From NCBI GenBank assembly GCA_937951955.1, contig CALGAD010000094.1:1-12580 (forward strand): a stretch of 12,580 nt of DNA, in the 5' to 3' direction. Position 1 is the stretch's first letter. Every line of letters begins with the position of its first letter. Positions 6,033 to 12,580 of the stretch are shown here, piece after piece. The notes beneath the pieces were generated by a model that saw nothing but the letters and a program-made list of their open reading frames with translations, made no database searches and was not told where the DNA came from. This stretch comes from an uncultured Bacillaceae bacterium (GTDB taxonomy: Bacteria; Bacillota; Bacilli; Bacillales; Caldibacillaceae). The position numbers and the translations under genes were made by a program.

Positions 6033-8006
6033 GTGTCTGTAAATCAACCGATGAATTATAATGAAGACTCGATTCAAATTTTAGAAGGTTTAGAAGCCGT
6101 TAGAAAAAGACCGGGGATGTATATCGGTACGACCGATTTACGTGGCGTGCATCATCTCGTTTATGAAATAGTTGATAATGCCGTCGATGAAGCCCTGGCT
6201 GGTTATGGGAATCATATTATCGTTAAAATACATAAAGACAATAGCATCACCGTAACCGATTTCGGTCGCGGAATGCCAACAGGGATGCATAAAATCGGCA
6301 AACCAACACCGGAAGTGATTTTCACCGTCCTCCATGCCGGTGGGAAATTCGGTCAAGGTGGTTATAAGACTGCCGGAGGATTGCACGGTGTTGGTGCTGC
6401 AGTTGTGAACGCTTTATCAGAATATCTCGAAGTTACGATAAAACGGGACGGTTTCGTTTTTAAACAGCGTTTTGAAAATGGCGGACAGCCGGTGACGACA
6501 CTAGAAAAGATTGGAAAAACGAGAGAAACGGGAACGACTGTCCATTTCAAGCCCGATCGCACAATTTTTCCTTCAATTGAATTTAACTATGAAGTGATTT
6601 GTGAAAGATTGCAGGAATCAGCTTTTCTCATTCAAGGATTAAAAATTGAAGTGATTGATGAGCGTCATGATTTACACAATGTCTATCAATACGAAAACGG
6701 CATTAAAGCGTTCATCGATTATTTAAACGAGGGGAAAGATACCCTTCATCCGGTAGTAAGTTTTCATGGGACCCATAACGAGATTGAAGTGGACTTTGCT
6801 TTCCAGTTTAATGATGGCTATTCCGAAACGTTCCTATCTTTTGTTAATAATGTCCGTACAAATGATGGGGGAACCCATGAAGCGGGAGCTAAATCATCCT
6901 TCACCCGGGTTTTCAATGAATACGCGAGAAAAGTTGGTCTTTTAAAGGAAAAAGATAAAAACCTCGAAGGTTCGGATATTCGGGAAGGGATGTCGGCGAT
7001 CGTTTCCGTCCGCATTCCGGAAAACTTGCTCCAATTTGAAGGACAGACGAAAGGAAAACTCGGTACCGTCGAAGCCCGTTCTGCTGTTGAATCCGTCGTT
7101 TCCGAGCATTTAACGTATTATTTACAAGAAAATCAAGATATCAGCAATATGCTCGTGCGAAAAGCGATCAAAGCCCACGAAGCCCGGGAGGCTGCCCGAA
7201 AAGCACGGGAAGAGGCGCGAACCGGTAAGAAACGAAAAAGAAAAGAAACGTTATTGTCTGGTAAATTAACTCCAGCCCAATCAAAAAATCCAAAGAAAAA
7301 TGAACTATTCCTTGTCGAAGGGGATTCTGCTGGTGGATCAGCCAAACAAGGAAGGGACCGGCGCTTTCAAGCGATTTTGCCGCTCCGTGGTAAAGTAATC
7401 AATACGGAGAAGGCAAGATTGGAAGATATCATGAAAAATGAAGAGATCAATACAATTATCCACACGATTGGTGCCGGAGTTGGTGCGGATTTCCGAATTG
7501 AAGAGTGTAATTATGATAAAGTCATCATCATGACTGATGCTGATACTGACGGCGCCCATATCCAGGTATTATTGCTTACATTTTTCTACCGTTATATGCG
7601 CCCTCTAATCGAAGCAGGAAAAGTCTACATTGCCCTGCCACCATTGTATAAAATCAGTAAAGGAAGCGGAAAAAAAGAGAAAATCGCCTATGCCTGGACA
7701 GACGAAGAATTAAAACAAATCACGAAAGAATTTGGCAAAGGATACGTCGTTCAGCGATATAAAGGTTTGGGGGAAATGAATGCTGATCAGCTCTGGGAAA
7801 CAACGATGAATCCAGAAACGAGAACGTTAATCCGCATCCGTATCGATGATTATGCCCGGGCTGAACGCCGGGTAACGACATTAATGGGCGACAAAGTCGA
7901 GCCACGTAGAAAGTGGATCGAAGCCAATGTTGATTTCACAATGGAAGAAGGCGGCAGTCTACTCGATAATGCGAATATACTGTCGGCAAGTAGGGAGGAG
8001 CAATAA
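6033..8006 (+). CDS. parE: DNA topoisomerase IV subunit B
   Basis: ParE is the ATPase subunit of topoisomerase IV, which with ParC separates linked daughter chromosomes and relaxes supercoils. The frame is open from 5976, but the GTG at 6033 is the likely start: AGGGG lies 7 nt upstream, and the protein then begins a few residues before the conserved YNEDSIQILEGLEAVRKRPGMYIG. This gives 657 residues, close to the usual 650-655. The GHKL ATPase has Glu45 and Asn49 in EIVDNAVDEAL, DFGRGMP at 76-82 and the ATP lid GGLHGVGAAVVNALS (115-129). The transducer domain follows, and the TOPRIM domain carries EGDSAGG (429-435), PLRGKVINTEKA and the metal-binding TDADTDGAH (501-509). PLRGK-INTEKA with no GyrB-type insertion, and the partner parC, fit ParE rather than GyrB. 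Its stop overlaps the parC start by one base. Confidence 0.96.
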   Translation: MSVNQPMNYNEDSIQILEGLEAVRKRPGMYIGTTDLRGVHHLVYEIVDNAVDEALAGYGNHIIVKIHKDNSITVTDFGRGMPTGMHKIGKPTPEVIFTVLHAGGKFGQGGYKTAGGLHGVGAAVVNALSEYLEVTIKRDGFVFKQRFENGGQPVTTLEKIGKTRETGTTVHFKPDRTIFPSIEFNYEVICERLQESAFLIQGLKIEVIDERHDLHNVYQYENGIKAFIDYLNEGKDTLHPVVSFHGTHNEIEVDFAFQFNDGYSETFLSFVNNVRTNDGGTHEAGAKSSFTRVFNEYARKVGLLKEKDKNLEGSDIREGMSAIVSVRIPENLLQFEGQTKGKLGTVEARSAVESVVSEHLTYYLQENQDISNMLVRKAIKAHEAREAARKAREEARTGKKRKRKETLLSGKLTPAQSKNPKKNELFLVEGDSAGGSAKQGRDRRFQAILPLRGKVINTEKARLEDIMKNEEINTIIHTIGAGVGADFRIEECNYDKVIIMTDADTDGAHIQVLLLTFFYRYMRPLIEAGKVYIALPPLYKISKGSGKKEKIAYAWTDEELKQITKEFGKGYVVQRYKGLGEMNADQLWETTMNPETRTLIRIRIDDYARAERRVTTLMGDKVEPRRKWIEANVDFTMEEGGSLLDNANILSASREEQ

Positions 8007-10474
8007 TGGTTAGTATGCGGGAAAGTTTACAAGAATTACCTCTAGAAGAAGTTATGGGCGATCGATTCGGTCGCTATAGTAAATATATTATTCAAGACCG
8101 GGCATTACCGGATGCACGGGACGGATTAAAACCTGTACAGCGTAGAATTTTATATGCGATGTACCGGGATGGAAATACGGCAGATAAACCGTTCCGGAAA
8201 TCCGCGAAAACCGTGGGGAATGTGATCGGTAATTACCATCCTCACGGGGATTCATCCGTCTATGAAGCGATGGTACGCTTAAGCCAGGATTGGAAAGTTC
8301 GCAATGAATTGATAGAAATGCACGGGAATAACGGAAGTATTGACGGCGATCCTCCTGCTGCGATGCGGTATACAGAAGCCCGACTTTCGCCTATAGCCAC
8401 GGAATTATTACGGGATATTGATAAAAACACGGTCGATTATGTGCCGAACTTTGACGATTCCCTGGAAGAACCGACCGTTTTACCGTCCCGATTCCCGAAT
8501 TTACTCGTTAACGGGTCGACAGGGATTTCCGCTGGTTATGCAACGGATATTCCACCGCATAATTTAGGGGAAGTCATTGATGGAGTGATCTACCGGATGC
8601 AGCATCCGAATTCAACAATTGATGATTTGATGAAATTCATTAAAGCTCCTGATTTTCCGACCGGTGGTATTATCCAGGGGAAAGAAGGGGTTCGGAAAGC
8701 ATATAAAACCGGTAGAGGAAAGATTGTCGTTCGTGCTAAGGCAGAAATTGAACGTCTCCGCGGCGGTCGCGAACAAATTGTTATTACCGAAATCCCGTAC
8801 GAAGTGAATAAAGCGCAAGTAGTGAAAAAAATCGATGAAATTCGCCTGGATCGTAAAGTTGAAGGGATTTCTGAAGTGCGCGATGAAACGGACCGTACGG
8901 GCTTACGCATCGTGATTGAATTAAAGAAAGATGCAAATAGTACAAGTATCTTAAATTACCTGTATAAAAATACGGAATTACAAATCAATTACAATTTCAA
9001 CATGGTCGCGATTCACAATCAGCGTCCGAAACTAATGAGTCTTGCCGATTTACTAGATGCTTATATTGCACACCAGAAAGATGTCGTGACTCGCAGGACA
9101 AAATACGATCTCAAAAAGGCTAAGGAGCGGCAACATATCGTCGAAGGGTTAATGCGCGCTCTGTCTATTCTCGATGAAGTGATCGCGACAATCCGGGCTT
9201 CAAAAGATAAACGGGATGCAAAAAACAATTTACAAAAATCCTTCCAATTCACTGAAGAACAGGCCGAGGCCATCGTATCGTTACAGCTTTATCGCTTGAC
9301 CAATACAGATATCACCCAATTAAAAAAAGAAGCCGAAGAACTCGAAAAAAATATTGCGGAATGGACCGGCATCCTTCACGATGAGAAAAAATTATTGCAA
9401 GTCATCATTAAAGAACTGCGCGAGATCAAGAAGAAATACGCGGATGAACGGCGCACGGGATTAGAAGCAGAAGTCGAAGAACTAAAAATTGAAATGGATG
9501 CGATTATACCGAGTGAAGATGTGATCGTTTCGATTACTAAAGAAGGATATATAAAAAGAACGAGCATTCGTTCTTATGCAGCATCCAATTGGGAGGATTT
9601 TGGTAAAAAAGATACCGATGAACTCATCGGCTGTTACGAAATAAATACAATGGACGTACTTTTATTGTTCACCAATAAAGGAAACTATCTATATTGTCCG
9701 GTTCATCAACTAAAAGAACTGCGCTGGAAAGATCTCGGTCAGCATATCTCGGGAATCTATACTCTCGAAAGCGATGAAAAGATCATCAAGTCGATACCGA
9801 TTAACAATTTTGATGAAGAAAAATACTTGTTATTTATCACGAAAAACGGTATGGTGAAAAAATCTGAACTATCCCTATACAAAGCCCAGCGCTATACAAG
9901 ACCACTAATCGCTATTAAACTGAAAGATGACGACGAAGTGATCGATGTCCACTTGACTGACGGAACGAAACAAATCTTCCTGTCCACGTATCTCGGTTAT
10001 GGATTGCGCATTGTTGAAGAAGAAGTGAGTCCGATCGGCATTCGCACTGCCGGGGTAATCGGAATTCGTTTGAAAGATGGAGATTTTGTCACGGCTGGAC
10101 AATTAATCGAAGATGAGGAAAAAGAATATATAGTTTTAGCCACGCAACGAGGAGCAATCAAGCGAATGTCCATGGATGAATTTGACATCCAAAGTCGCGC
10201 GACAAGAGGAATGATCATGCACCGGGAACTTAAAACGAATCCCCATCGCGTCATTGGAGTAGTGATAGCAAAAATGACCGATCAAGTTCAATTAATAACC
10301 GAAAAAGATCATTCGCAAACTATAGCCGTCAATGAAATTCGCTTAACCGATCGTTATTCAAATGGATCTTTTATTATAGATGAGAAAGAAGCAGGAGAAA
10401 CAAAGGAAATATCCATACGAATTACCGCGCCAGAAAAACTTGAAAATCAAGATGAAAATGATAAAGCCGATTAA
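8006..10474 (+). CDS. parC: DNA topoisomerase IV subunit A
   Basis: ParC is the DNA-breaking subunit of topoisomerase IV. It has 822 residues from the ATG at 8006, which overlaps the parE stop (TAATG); GGGAGGAG lies upstream at normal distance. An in-frame ATG at 8015 is possible but less well spaced. The winged-helix domain has GDRFGRYSKYIIQDRALPD (18-36) and the catalytic tyrosine, Tyr122, in AAMRYTEARL. The quinolone-determining region reads HPHGDSSVYEAM (78-89) with Ser83 and Glu87, the residues usual in susceptible enzymes. The tower and coiled-coil region follow, then C-terminal beta-pinwheel repeats from about residue 495. ParC-type blades are less uniform than GyrA ones, and there is no GyrA-box QRRGG[RK]G, which supports ParC. 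Translation is coupled to parE, keeping the subunits balanced. The operon ends at the hairpin of the inverted-repeat element immediately downstream. Confidence 0.96.
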   Translation: MVSMRESLQELPLEEVMGDRFGRYSKYIIQDRALPDARDGLKPVQRRILYAMYRDGNTADKPFRKSAKTVGNVIGNYHPHGDSSVYEAMVRLSQDWKVRNELIEMHGNNGSIDGDPPAAMRYTEARLSPIATELLRDIDKNTVDYVPNFDDSLEEPTVLPSRFPNLLVNGSTGISAGYATDIPPHNLGEVIDGVIYRMQHPNSTIDDLMKFIKAPDFPTGGIIQGKEGVRKAYKTGRGKIVVRAKAEIERLRGGREQIVITEIPYEVNKAQVVKKIDEIRLDRKVEGISEVRDETDRTGLRIVIELKKDANSTSILNYLYKNTELQINYNFNMVAIHNQRPKLMSLADLLDAYIAHQKDVVTRRTKYDLKKAKERQHIVEGLMRALSILDEVIATIRASKDKRDAKNNLQKSFQFTEEQAEAIVSLQLYRLTNTDITQLKKEAEELEKNIAEWTGILHDEKKLLQVIIKELREIKKKYADERRTGLEAEVEELKIEMDAIIPSEDVIVSITKEGYIKRTSIRSYAASNWEDFGKKDTDELIGCYEINTMDVLLLFTNKGNYLYCPVHQLKELRWKDLGQHISGIYTLESDEKIIKSIPINNFDEEKYLLFITKNGMVKKSELSLYKAQRYTRPLIAIKLKDDDEVIDVHLTDGTKQIFLSTYLGYGLRIVEEEVSPIGIRTAGVIGIRLKDGDFVTAGQLIEDEEKEYIVLATQRGAIKRMSMDEFDIQSRATRGMIMHRELKTNPHRVIGVVIAKMTDQVQLITEKDHSQTIAVNEIRLTDRYSNGSFIIDEKEAGETKEISIRITAPEKLENQDENDKAD

Positions 10475-10480
10475 TTGCTT

Positions 10481-10530
10481 AAAAGGGGCTGTCCAATAAG
10501 TCGTATTTTCGACTTTTGGATGCCCCTTTT
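10481..10530 (+). terminator. parC terminator formed by the left end of an inverted-repeat element
   Basis: AAAAGGGGC (10481-10489) pairs with GCCCCTTTT (10522-10530), with inner pairing TCCA/TGGA and AAGTCG/CGACTT (10498-10503 with 10510-10515). The long interrupted hairpin ends in a T-rich stretch (CCCCTTTTGTTTG) six bases after the parC stop. Confidence 0.75.
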
Positions 10531-10610
10531 GTTTGTTCAAGAACCTTGATATATCAACATTCTGGTTTAGTTCAACTTGAAATGATTTTACTTTTTGGAC
10601 AGCCCCTTTT
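10481..10610. mobile_element. 130-bp MITE-like or IS-remnant element with 20-bp terminal inverted repeats
   Basis: The ends AAAAGGGGCTGTCCAATAAG (10481-10500) and the complement of 10591-10610 match at 19 of 20 positions. The core GGGGCTGTCCAA resembles the outer ends of several Bacillaceae insertion sequences with GGG(G)CTGTCC termini (IS1182-type, from memory). The 90-bp interior is AT-rich, has a TTGATATATCAA palindrome and encodes nothing convincing. No target-site duplication is evident at the flanks, so it may be an old, non-autonomous or decayed copy. Alternatively it is an unusual pair of nested hairpin terminators. Confidence 0.6.
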
Positions 10611-10703
10611 TTCGTCCTAACCCTTAAAATGAAGATCATTAAGTAATTATTATGTTAAACTGAATGCAATAAAAGGATCTTGATTAAACATTCGGGGTGG
10701 GAT

Positions 10704-11318
10704 ATGAGAGAAGAGCGATTAATTAAAAAGTTTGATAAGCAGGCTAAGATGTATCAAAAAAAGGTAGAAGATCGTACCATGGCAATGTGGAGAAAAGAAC
10801 TCATCTCTGAAGCTTACGGCAACGTATTAGAAGTAGGGGGAGGAGCAGGGGCAAACTTTCCTTATTATGAAAAAGAGAACGTACGAGTAACGGGCCTTGA
10901 TTTCAGTCCGAAAATGATTGAATTAGCCAAAGAAACGGCTTCCAATTATCAAATCAGAGCCAACTTTATCGAAGGAAATGTAGAAGCCGTTGAATTTGCA
11001 GCGAATTCCTTTGACTTCATCGTTTCTACGTTAACCCTTTGCAGCTATACAAATCCCGTTGCAACATTAAATAAATTCAGCCGTTGGTGCAAACCCAATG
11101 GAAAAATCTTATTATTGGAACACGGATTAAGTTCGAATCGTTTCCTATCCGTGATGCAAAAGATGATTGACCCACTTTTTGTACAAGTTTCCGGTTGCCA
11201 CTGTAATCGCGATATTTATCAAATATTAGAAGCATCGGCACTACAAACGATCCGCAGCGATCGCTACTGGCAAAATATCATTTATCTCGTTCGAGCCCGA
11301 CCAATAAAAAATTCTTGA
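10704..11318 (+). CDS. Class I SAM-dependent methyltransferase (UbiE/METTL7-like)
   Basis: A 204-residue soluble methyltransferase. The frame opens at a TTG at 10680, but the ATG at 10704 is preferred: a GGGG-rich SD is 6 nt upstream, and the protein then begins MREERLIKKFDKQAKMY, which resembles the N-terminus I know for this family. The SAM-binding motif I is VLEVGGGAGANF (41-52), followed by motif II TGLDFSPKMIELAKE (64-78), GNVEAVEFAANSFDFIVST (91-109) and a post-motif strand ILLLEHGLSSN (135-145). The C-terminal GCHCNRDIYQILEAS (164-178) matches the GCHxxRD(T/I) segment of METTL7/UbiE-like enzymes. The substrate is unknown; relatives methylate lipids, quinones or small thiols. It has no operon partner in the window and is followed by its own terminator. 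The 93 bp between the inverted-repeat element and the start shows no clear promoter. Confidence 0.83.
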   Translation: MREERLIKKFDKQAKMYQKKVEDRTMAMWRKELISEAYGNVLEVGGGAGANFPYYEKENVRVTGLDFSPKMIELAKETASNYQIRANFIEGNVEAVEFAANSFDFIVSTLTLCSYTNPVATLNKFSRWCKPNGKILLLEHGLSSNRFLSVMQKMIDPLFVQVSGCHCNRDIYQILEASALQTIRSDRYWQNIIYLVRARPIKNS

Positions 11319-11323
11319 TAACC

Positions 11324-11344
11324 TCCTTTTCAAGAGGATTTTTT
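11324..11344 (+). terminator. Probable terminator after the methyltransferase gene
   Basis: TCCTT (11324-11328) pairs with GAGGA (11334-11338), with one G-U, around a 5-nt loop, and a run of six T follows. The stem is short, but outer GATAA / TTATC sequences (11317-11321 and 11346-11350) may extend it. Confidence 0.6.
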
Positions 11345-11418
11345 GTTATCTTAATCAATCAGTAAAATCATCATACTAAACCATTATAAAAAGCAAGAAA
11401 AATTTTATTGGTTTTCTG

Positions 11419-11447
11419 TTGACTAATGATAATATTCATGTTATATT
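11419..11447 (+). promoter_or_regulatory. Upstream sigma-A promoter of the CarD-like gene
   Basis: TTGACT (11419-11424), 17-nt spacer, TATATT (11442-11447). It lies immediately upstream of a second, stronger promoter in tandem. Confidence 0.65.
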
Positions 11448-11455
11448 ATATGATT

Positions 11456-11484
11456 TTGACAATTTTTTGGCGTTATGGTACAAT
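11456..11484 (+). promoter_or_regulatory. Near-perfect sigma-A promoter of the CarD-like gene
   Basis: TTGACA (11456-11461) and TACAAT (11479-11484) with the ideal 17-nt spacer. Transcription would start near 11491, about 24 nt before the TTG start at 11515. This argues against any start codon further upstream. Confidence 0.85.
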
Positions 11485-11514
11485 GGATACAAGACTGTAA
11501 AGGATGTGAATGCA

Positions 11515-11982
11515 TTGTTTAAAATAGGTGATAAGGTCTTTTATCCGAATCACGGTGCTGGAATCATTAAGGATATTGAAACGAAGGAGGTTCTTGGTAA
11601 AGAACAAGAATACTACATCATTTCAATACCGAACATGAATATGAATATCATGGTTCCGAAAAAGAATGCAGAAAAAATCGGTTTGCGTCACGTTGTAGAC
11701 CGGACAACTTTAAAAAACGCAATAAAAAATGCACGTACCAATAAAGAGTGTCTGGAACTTCCCTGGAAAGATCGTTATAAAATTAATATTAATAAGTTGA
11801 AAACAGGTGAACTTATAGAAACCGTTGAAGCATATTATGATCTGGCATTAAGAAGTAAAGAAAAAACGCTCAATGCCAGTGAAAAACAGTTGCTGACAAA
11901 AGCACAAAAATATTTAATTAGTGAAATTTGCATTGTTGAGGAAATAAGTGAAAGTGAAGCTGAAAAATATTTGGTCGTTTAA
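11515..11982 (+). CDS. CarD/CdnL-family RNA polymerase-binding transcription regulator
   Basis: A 155-residue CarD_CdnL_TRCF protein, related to B. subtilis YdeB. Residues 1-55 form the Tudor-like RNA polymerase interaction domain, beginning FKIGDKVFYPNHGAGIIKDIE and continuing through YYIISIPNMNMNIMVPK, which would bind the beta-subunit lobe. Residues about 60-155 form the helical C-terminal domain, with LPWKDRYKININKLKTGE (82-99), whose Trp84 matches the conserved tryptophan that contacts the upstream edge of the open promoter bubble, and the ASEKQLLTKAQKYLISEI helix. The reading frame extends back to 11419, but that stretch contains the promoters, so the TTG at 11515 is the start; AAAGGA lies about 10 nt upstream and family members begin M-F-x-I-G-D. 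CarD proteins stabilise open complexes at rRNA and other promoters. The gene stands alone with two strong promoters, so high expression is likely. Confidence 0.88.
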   Translation: MFKIGDKVFYPNHGAGIIKDIETKEVLGKEQEYYIISIPNMNMNIMVPKKNAEKIGLRHVVDRTTLKNAIKNARTNKECLELPWKDRYKININKLKTGELIETVEAYYDLALRSKEKTLNASEKQLLTKAQKYLISEICIVEEISESEAEKYLVV

Positions 11983-12092
11983 TTATTTCCAGGAACTAAT
12001 GGCCATCCTCAAATTTCTTCCACATGTGTCAAAAATGGGCATAAGACATAGTCTATAAAAAGAGGATTTTCCGGACGAAAGGGGATTGTGCC

Positions 12093-12575
12093 ATGCTATG
12101 TTCCAATGCTTACCCCAGATTACAAATAACAATTGTGCCACCAGCAACGAAATACAGACCATTAGATCAGCGAAAATATTTGTTAACGTATATAGAGAAA
12201 AATGATGAGTATCATTTATTTATATTTAAAAATAAGCATAACGCCGTTGAAAACAAAAAACCAATCACTTTATCTGGTGAATGGCGCTACAAAATGGGAC
12301 AGTATATCTTAATCATTTCTATCAACATGACGAATTCCCCAGAAGTCAAATCAAATTTCCATGACTTAATCTCTCCGTATTTAAACAAGCTAGAGCAGCA
12401 TTTGTCCGCAATGATCAATGGAGATTCCTCAATTTATAAATATTTCCCATGGCTCGTCGATACGGGTATCTATTTACAAATCAACTTGAATCATGCCCAG
12501 TATACAGAAACAATCTATCTAGGTAGACCACGAAAATATTTACAGAAGGAAAAACCAAAAATAATGACATATTAA
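12093..12575 (+). CDS. Divergent staygreen (SGR)-domain protein
   Basis: A 160-residue soluble protein that I assign to the bacterial staygreen family. The fit rests on the N-terminal VPPATKYRPLDQRKYLLTYIE (residues 15-35), compared with the usual LPP-TP--P--GRKYTLTHSD; GEWRYKMGQYILII (62-75); SPYLNKLEQHLSAMINGD (94-111); and IYLQINLN (126-133). Plant SGR removes Mg from chlorophyll, and some bacterial homologues do this in vitro. Here the His and Asp of the family's LTHSD are Tyr33 and Glu35, and the RDEV acidic stretch before EW is replaced by KPITLSG. If those residues are catalytic, as I recall, dechelatase activity is doubtful and a different role in a non-photosynthetic host is likely. 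AAAGGGGA lies 7 nt before the ATG at 12093. The gene is complete, stopping five bases from the window end. The 110 bp upstream shows no clear promoter and no terminator after the CarD-like gene, so read-through is possible. Confidence 0.58.
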   Translation: MLCSNAYPRLQITIVPPATKYRPLDQRKYLLTYIEKNDEYHLFIFKNKHNAVENKKPITLSGEWRYKMGQYILIISINMTNSPEVKSNFHDLISPYLNKLEQHLSAMINGDSSIYKYFPWLVDTGIYLQINLNHAQYTETIYLGRPRKYLQKEKPKIMTY

Positions 12576-12580
12576 TTCGT

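Noticed and set aside
10358..10639. Minus-strand frame of 93 codons across the parC end and the inverted-repeat element
   Set aside because: It is antisense to parC codons and reads through both arms of the element; no SD or family features.
11419..11514. N-terminal extension of the CarD-like protein by 32 residues
   Set aside because: Both promoters lie inside this stretch, so most transcripts would not contain it, and family members start at the M-F-x-I-G-D sequence.
12027..12059. TGTCAA...TATAAA as a promoter for the staygreen-like gene
   Set aside because: The spacer is 21 nt and the -35 is poor, so the pairing is not credible.

Overview
The window looks like chromosome from a low-GC, endospore-forming Firmicute of the Bacillaceae. 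The reasons are a SpoIIP gene, strong AAGGAG/AGGAGG ribosome binding sites with frequent TTG and GTG starts, TTGACA/TATAAT-type promoters, and the gene order plsY (divergent) - yneT - parE - parC, which as I recall it matches the Bacillus subtilis yneS-yneT-parE-parC neighbourhood. No prophage, CRISPR array, tRNA or rRNA is visible. The only mobile-element trace is a 130-bp inverted-repeat element after parC. Genus and species cannot be given from this sequence alone.

Layout. (1) 31-1209, minus: a membrane-anchored CapA/YwtB-type protein. (2) 1327-1791, plus: a small YtkA-like lipoprotein. (3) 1953-3127, minus: a two-gene unit made of a 94-codon membrane peptide followed by a YidC/OxaA insertase of the lipoprotein type. 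A strong bidirectional terminator (1913-1943) separates it from the convergent lipoprotein gene. (4) 3291-4403, plus: spoIIP, convergent with plsY across a perfect 16-bp hairpin. (5) 4434-5048, minus: plsY, a phospholipid acyltransferase. (6) 5279-5695, plus: a CoA-binding protein (yneT) with its own terminator. (7) 6033-10474, plus: the topoisomerase IV operon parE-parC, preceded by a promoter that carries a LexA-type SOS box. (8) 10481-10610: inverted-repeat element that also supplies the parC terminator. (9) 10704-11318: a class I methyltransferase. (10) 11515-11982: a CarD/CdnL-type RNA polymerase-binding protein behind two strong tandem promoters. (11) 12093-12575: a divergent staygreen-domain protein.

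The most interesting element is the small gene upstream of yidC. It has the size, the N-terminal membrane segment, the position and a C-terminal W-(I/L)-x-K-x-x-R...acidic cluster resembling B. subtilis MifM, the ribosome-arrest peptide that senses YidC activity and switches on yidC2. Its last codons form a 13-bp helix with the Shine-Dalgarno sequence and start codon of yidC, which is the RNA switch such a sensor needs. The arrest region differs from B. subtilis MifM at several positions important there (the Arg-Ile pair before Trp and the Met-Asn-Ser stretch), so this looks like a diverged MifM-type system.

Most other genes are housekeeping: peptidoglycan remodelling in sporulation (spoIIP), membrane lipid synthesis (plsY), membrane protein insertion (yidC) and chromosome decatenation (parE-parC). 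Three are poorly characterised: the YtkA-like lipoprotein, the METTL7/UbiE-like methyltransferase and the staygreen-like protein.
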